Position numbers and translations under genes: made by a program. Of a stretch of 37,742 bases of DNA, positions 34,844 to 37,742 are shown one piece after another (position 1 is the stretch's first letter; each line of letters starts with the position of its first letter). The DNA comes from Candidatus Omnitrophota bacterium (lineage in GTDB: Bacteria > Omnitrophota > Gorgyraeia > Aquiviventales > Aquiviventaceae), in contig JAGVGS010000083.1 of the NCBI GenBank assembly GCA_020057015.1, positions 1 through 37,742 of the forward strand, written 5' to 3'. The notes under the pieces were generated by a model, which did not search any database, was not told the origin of the DNA, and saw only the letters and a list, made by a program, of their open reading frames with translations.

Positions 34844-35747
34844 TAGTGCTGGTCGCCTTAGGTCTCGATCTCTCGAGCTCGCAGTCCTCACCCGAGATCG
34901 AATCCAGCCTCCCTAAACCGTTGCTCGCTATACGGTAGGCCGCCACCTTCCAGCATTCATGAAGCCTGGCGCAGTGCTTGTCACAGAGTAGCTTCACTGC
35001 CTGGATGTCGGGCCAGTGATGATCGTCCAGCATCATAACGCTGTTGGAGTGGAGCAGTCCGCAGGATAGGCCGAAATCGAGCAGCGGATTCAACCCCTCA
35101 TGCGAGCCGTCGATGTAGATGAGGTGAAATCGCCGGCCCGCCTGGTGCAGCGCCCGCAGTCCATCGAGGCTGATCATCTCGAGCAGCTCGACCTCAAGAC
35201 CCACCGATTGGTAGAGGCTGAGGGCGAGCTGTCTTGTGCGTTTTGTAATACCGACATGGATGCCCTTTTCCCAGATTCCTTTTGACCCCTCGAAGTAACC
35301 CATATCGAAGTACGGGTCAATGGAGGTGAGCTGGCCAAGCGCGCCCCGCGCCCTCAGCAGGAGACCGATGACGCTCATCGAAAGACCTTGAGCCGAACCG
35401 ATCTCCAGAAAATCCACTGTTCCGAACCGCTCGGCCACATCCAACACGGCGCGTTCAAACGTCTCGACAACCTCCCGCCGCAGCGCATTGCTGTAGAAGT
35501 TCCATCCATGCTGCTCTCCCTGGTGGATTGTCTGAGCATTACCCTGGACGGTCTGGATGGCTTCTTCTGAAAACGGCGCCAGCTTTACAGACGAATAATC
35601 GAGCCCCTTTAACCGCAACAGCTCCCGCTGTCCAGCATCACGCAGAAGCTGCATCTGGACTGCGTGCTTGAGCTTAGTTGATAGCGCGCCGAACCATGAC
35701 GGCGGCGTCTCAGAATTGCGGCAGCGGGCCAACAGCGGATGGCTCAT
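34836..35747 (-). CDS. Class I SAM-dependent methyltransferase (Methyltransf_24-like)
   Basis: VDFLEIGSAQGLSMSVIGLLLRARGALGQLTSIDPYFDMGYFEGSKG, FHLIYIDGSHEGLNPLLDFGLSCGLLHSNSVMMLDDHHWPDI. Start refined to 35747 (ATGA overlap). Confidence 0.8.
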   Translation of the reverse strand: MSHPLLARCRNSETPPSWFGALSTKLKHAVQMQLLRDAGQRELLRLKGLDYSSVKLAPFSEEAIQTVQGNAQTIHQGEQHGWNFYSNALRREVVETFERAVLDVAERFGTVDFLEIGSAQGLSMSVIGLLLRARGALGQLTSIDPYFDMGYFEGSKGIWEKGIHVGITKRTRQLALSLYQSVGLEVELLEMISLDGLRALHQAGRRFHLIYIDGSHEGLNPLLDFGLSCGLLHSNSVMMLDDHHWPDIQAVKLLCDKHCARLHECWKVAAYRIASNGLGRLDSISGEDCELERSRPKATSTNA

Positions 35748-37742
35748 AAAGCGTTTGTCCACACCTTGTCACTGCCCCATTGCTGCTGGTACGTTTCAAC
35801 GGCCGCGCGCAGCGCGACCTCACGCGTCAGGCCCTGCTCGCACGCCTCGAGAAACCATCGGACGAACATCCCAATGCGTCGGGCTGCCTGCCCATCGCGA
35901 AAGGGGTCCAAGTGGGAGAGCATTGTTGATAGATCTCCCACACTGCCTTGCGCTCCACCGGAGACAAAGAACTGCTCGACGGCCTGCCTCAACTGCTCTA
36001 ACTCCGTAAACATGACTTTTGGATTATCCCACTTGGTACTAGCGAACCAATCCTTCATAGGCCCTTCGGTCACCCTGGCAGGATCCCAGAACACCGTCCG
36101 GGCTCCAGCGAGCGCCGCCACGACTCCGCCAGAATTGTACCCTAAGGCCACCACCAGATCAGACGCCCGCGCAGCCTCGTGAACAGAACGATGTCCTTCC
36201 AGTAGGACTGCGCGCCCTTCAGCCATGAGCGCCTGGAGGCGCGCCAAGAATCCCGGGGTGGAGGCAAAGATCTTCGGGGTCGGATGCTTCGGTTTGATGA
36301 GCAATCCGATGCGGGGGTTGGCCTCGGCCCACGTCAACATCGCGTCGTAGAACTGGCGGTGCTGAGTTGAGGAATAGTGGCTCGCCAGGCCTAGCGATCG
36401 ATCGAGGACACCGATCACGCGTGTCGTCTCGCCAAAGCACCGCCGCATCGAGGCGACGCCCTGACTGGTCACCGGTCCGTCCGACAGATGATGAAAGATG
36501 CACCCTGTTTGCAAAATCACTTCCGCGCAGCTGCCCCAGCGATCCGAGACAATGGCTTGGTGCTGGGGCCCCCAGACCCCATAGACCTGGTGTAATGGTA
36601 AGAGCGCCCCACTGGTCGGGTACAGTTGACTCCAGTGGTACCCGAGGCGAATCGCCCCCACAAGATCCGCAGCCAGCGACATCGCGTCAAGGTTCGTCTC
36701 TTCCACACTAAACAGCACTTTGATATGCTCCGCTTCCATAAGCGCCTGCCACCGACGCAGGTGTCCTACCACGTGTGCACATCGAGCGACGTGCCATGCA
36801 GGCGCCATGCTCCGGGGAGCCTTGAGCAGCAGGCGCATCAGCCAGAGTCCGTCGAAGACGGTTCTGCTGATGGGTTGGGCCGGAAAACCCGCGGTGGGCG
36901 TTGTGGCGCTCGCATTCGCATCAGCATAAAGAATCCGGTATCGATAGCCGCCTCGTTGTAAGTGGTCGATGGCCTCATCCGTCGCCTGAGAACGAGCGCG
37001 GTCAAAAAAGATCAGGCATCGCGCAGGAGGCAGTCCGGAAGCGGCATACCACCATAAATCGTTTAATCGATCGGCCTCGCTGCCGAATCCCCACGCGTAT
37101 TCGAGGGCTACCGTCGCAGGCTTCACGGCGGCAACGGAGAGGCCAAACGTCCCCCACGCCTTCAGGCGCTGAGTCACCTGCCACAAGAGATAGAAGCACA
37201 ACCGAGCCACCCTAACCAAGGAGGACGTCCGAACATCGGCATAGCCAAGGAACTGGATCTGGACCGCTGGGCTGAACGATGTCCGAACTGCGTCAGTCAG
37301 GGCAGGGGCTAAGTCGGCCACGTTGGCTAGGACCAGCACCTGTGGCGCTCCGGAAAACAGCTGGCCCTGTTGCTGCGCAAGCAGCCCGAGCAGGATCGGG
37401 TCATAGATCTCCCGCTGCACGAGCTTGCGCCAGAACGCCCGCAGTCGTTGCGGTGCAATCCCGGCTGCAAACTGGGCGAATAAGAACCCCTCCGCTTCCA
37501 GTCGCTGGACCAGGGTGCACCCAACCTGCTGTACGGTGAGCTGTAACCAGTCATAGAGTGAACCCGCAGCGGGCATCTGGCTCGTGAGATCCGGCTCGAG
37601 CCGCTCGACATCGTGGCAGAGCTGCAACCACCGGATGAGGTGCAACCATCGCTCGCCCCAGCAGCCGCTCCGTAGGATCCGGATGGCTGTGACGCGATAG
37701 CGAAGTGACAGCCGCCAGAGCCGCAGACCTGAACAGAAGTTC
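35744..37742 (-). CDS. Putative GT-B-fold surface-carbohydrate biosynthesis protein, N-terminus truncated by window edge
   Basis: Minus frame stays open past the ORF-track TTG start at 37645 to the window edge (NFCSGLRLWRLSLRYRVTAIRILRSGCWGERWLHLIRW...). C-terminal GLLIKPKHPTPKIF, VHEAARASDLVVALGYNSGGVVAALAGARTVFWDPA resembles the C-terminal domain of GT-B polysaccharide enzymes. Confidence 0.7.
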   Translation of the reverse strand, partial: NFCSGLRLWRLSLRYRVTAIRILRSGCWGERWLHLIRWLQLCHDVERLEPDLTSQMPAAGSLYDWLQLTVQQVGCTLVQRLEAEGFLFAQFAAGIAPQRLRAFWRKLVQREIYDPILLGLLAQQQGQLFSGAPQVLVLANVADLAPALTDAVRTSFSPAVQIQFLGYADVRTSSLVRVARLCFYLLWQVTQRLKAWGTFGLSVAAVKPATVALEYAWGFGSEADRLNDLWWYAASGLPPARCLIFFDRARSQATDEAIDHLQRGGYRYRILYADANASATTPTAGFPAQPISRTVFDGLWLMRLLLKAPRSMAPAWHVARCAHVVGHLRRWQALMEAEHIKVLFSVEETNLDAMSLAADLVGAIRLGYHWSQLYPTSGALLPLHQVYGVWGPQHQAIVSDRWGSCAEVILQTGCIFHHLSDGPVTSQGVASMRRCFGETTRVIGVLDRSLGLASHYSSTQHRQFYDAMLTWAEANPRIGLLIKPKHPTPKIFASTPGFLARLQALMAEGRAVLLEGHRSVHEAARASDLVVALGYNSGGVVAALAGARTVFWDPARVTEGPMKDWFASTKWDNPKVMFTELEQLRQAVEQFFVSGGAQGSVGDLSTMLSHLDPFRDGQAARRIGMFVRWFLEACEQGLTREVALRAAVETYQQQWGSDKVWTNAL

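Noticed and set aside
14000-35700. Apparent drop in GC richness versus the first 14 kb, suggesting horizontal acquisition
   Set aside because: Impression only; not computed. A sliding-window GC and codon-usage plot would be needed before claiming an island boundary.
35744-37645. TTG at 37645 as the true start of the large carbohydrate protein
   Set aside because: The frame is open to the window edge with protein-like sequence and no stop; the gene is more likely truncated by the window.
1-37742. CRISPR arrays, tRNA/rRNA genes, transposons or integrases
   Set aside because: No regular repeat-spacer pattern, tRNA cloverleaf, rRNA-like sequence or transposase/integrase motif was noticed by eye; small divergent ncRNAs cannot be excluded without covariance searches.

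Overview
The window is almost entirely coding and runs nearly all on the minus strand. It holds about 35 minus-strand genes, many joined by 4-nt ATGA stop/start overlaps, plus one plus-strand methyltransferase gene at about 11.86-12.37 kb. In minus-strand transcription order (high to low coordinate) it is a large surface-glycan / LPS-like biosynthesis locus: a truncated putative GT-B protein; a methyltransferase; a compact enzyme cassette (mutarotase-like protein, two SDR dehydrogenases, a xylose-isomerase-like TIM barrel, a divergent KdsB-like cytidylyltransferase, a D-2-hydroxyacid dehydrogenase, and a GT2 + zinc-dehydrogenase fusion); GT4 glycosyltransferases and methyltransferases; GT-C-like membrane proteins; an NDP-sugar epimerase; a WecA-like transferase fused to the N-terminal half of a CapD/FlaA1-type protein; an O-antigen-ligase-like protein; two GT9 heptosyltransferase-like proteins; more epimerases and GT2s; a frameshifted FkbM methyltransferase; a polysaccharide deacetylase; an MGDG-synthase-like GT28; a family-4 uracil-DNA glycosylase; and PriA, truncated at the window edge. 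The strongest candidate for something undescribed is the 27.5-34.8 kb cassette. It looks like a pathway to a CMP-activated non-Kdo sugar acid or similar compound, because it has a cytidylyltransferase with altered Kdo-contacting motifs, several redox enzymes and a GT fused to a dehydrogenase, but no KdsA/NeuB-type synthase in the window. No rRNA, tRNA, CRISPR array, transposase or convincing terminator was recognised. The host looks like a GC-rich diderm bacterium; any finer taxonomy would be a guess.
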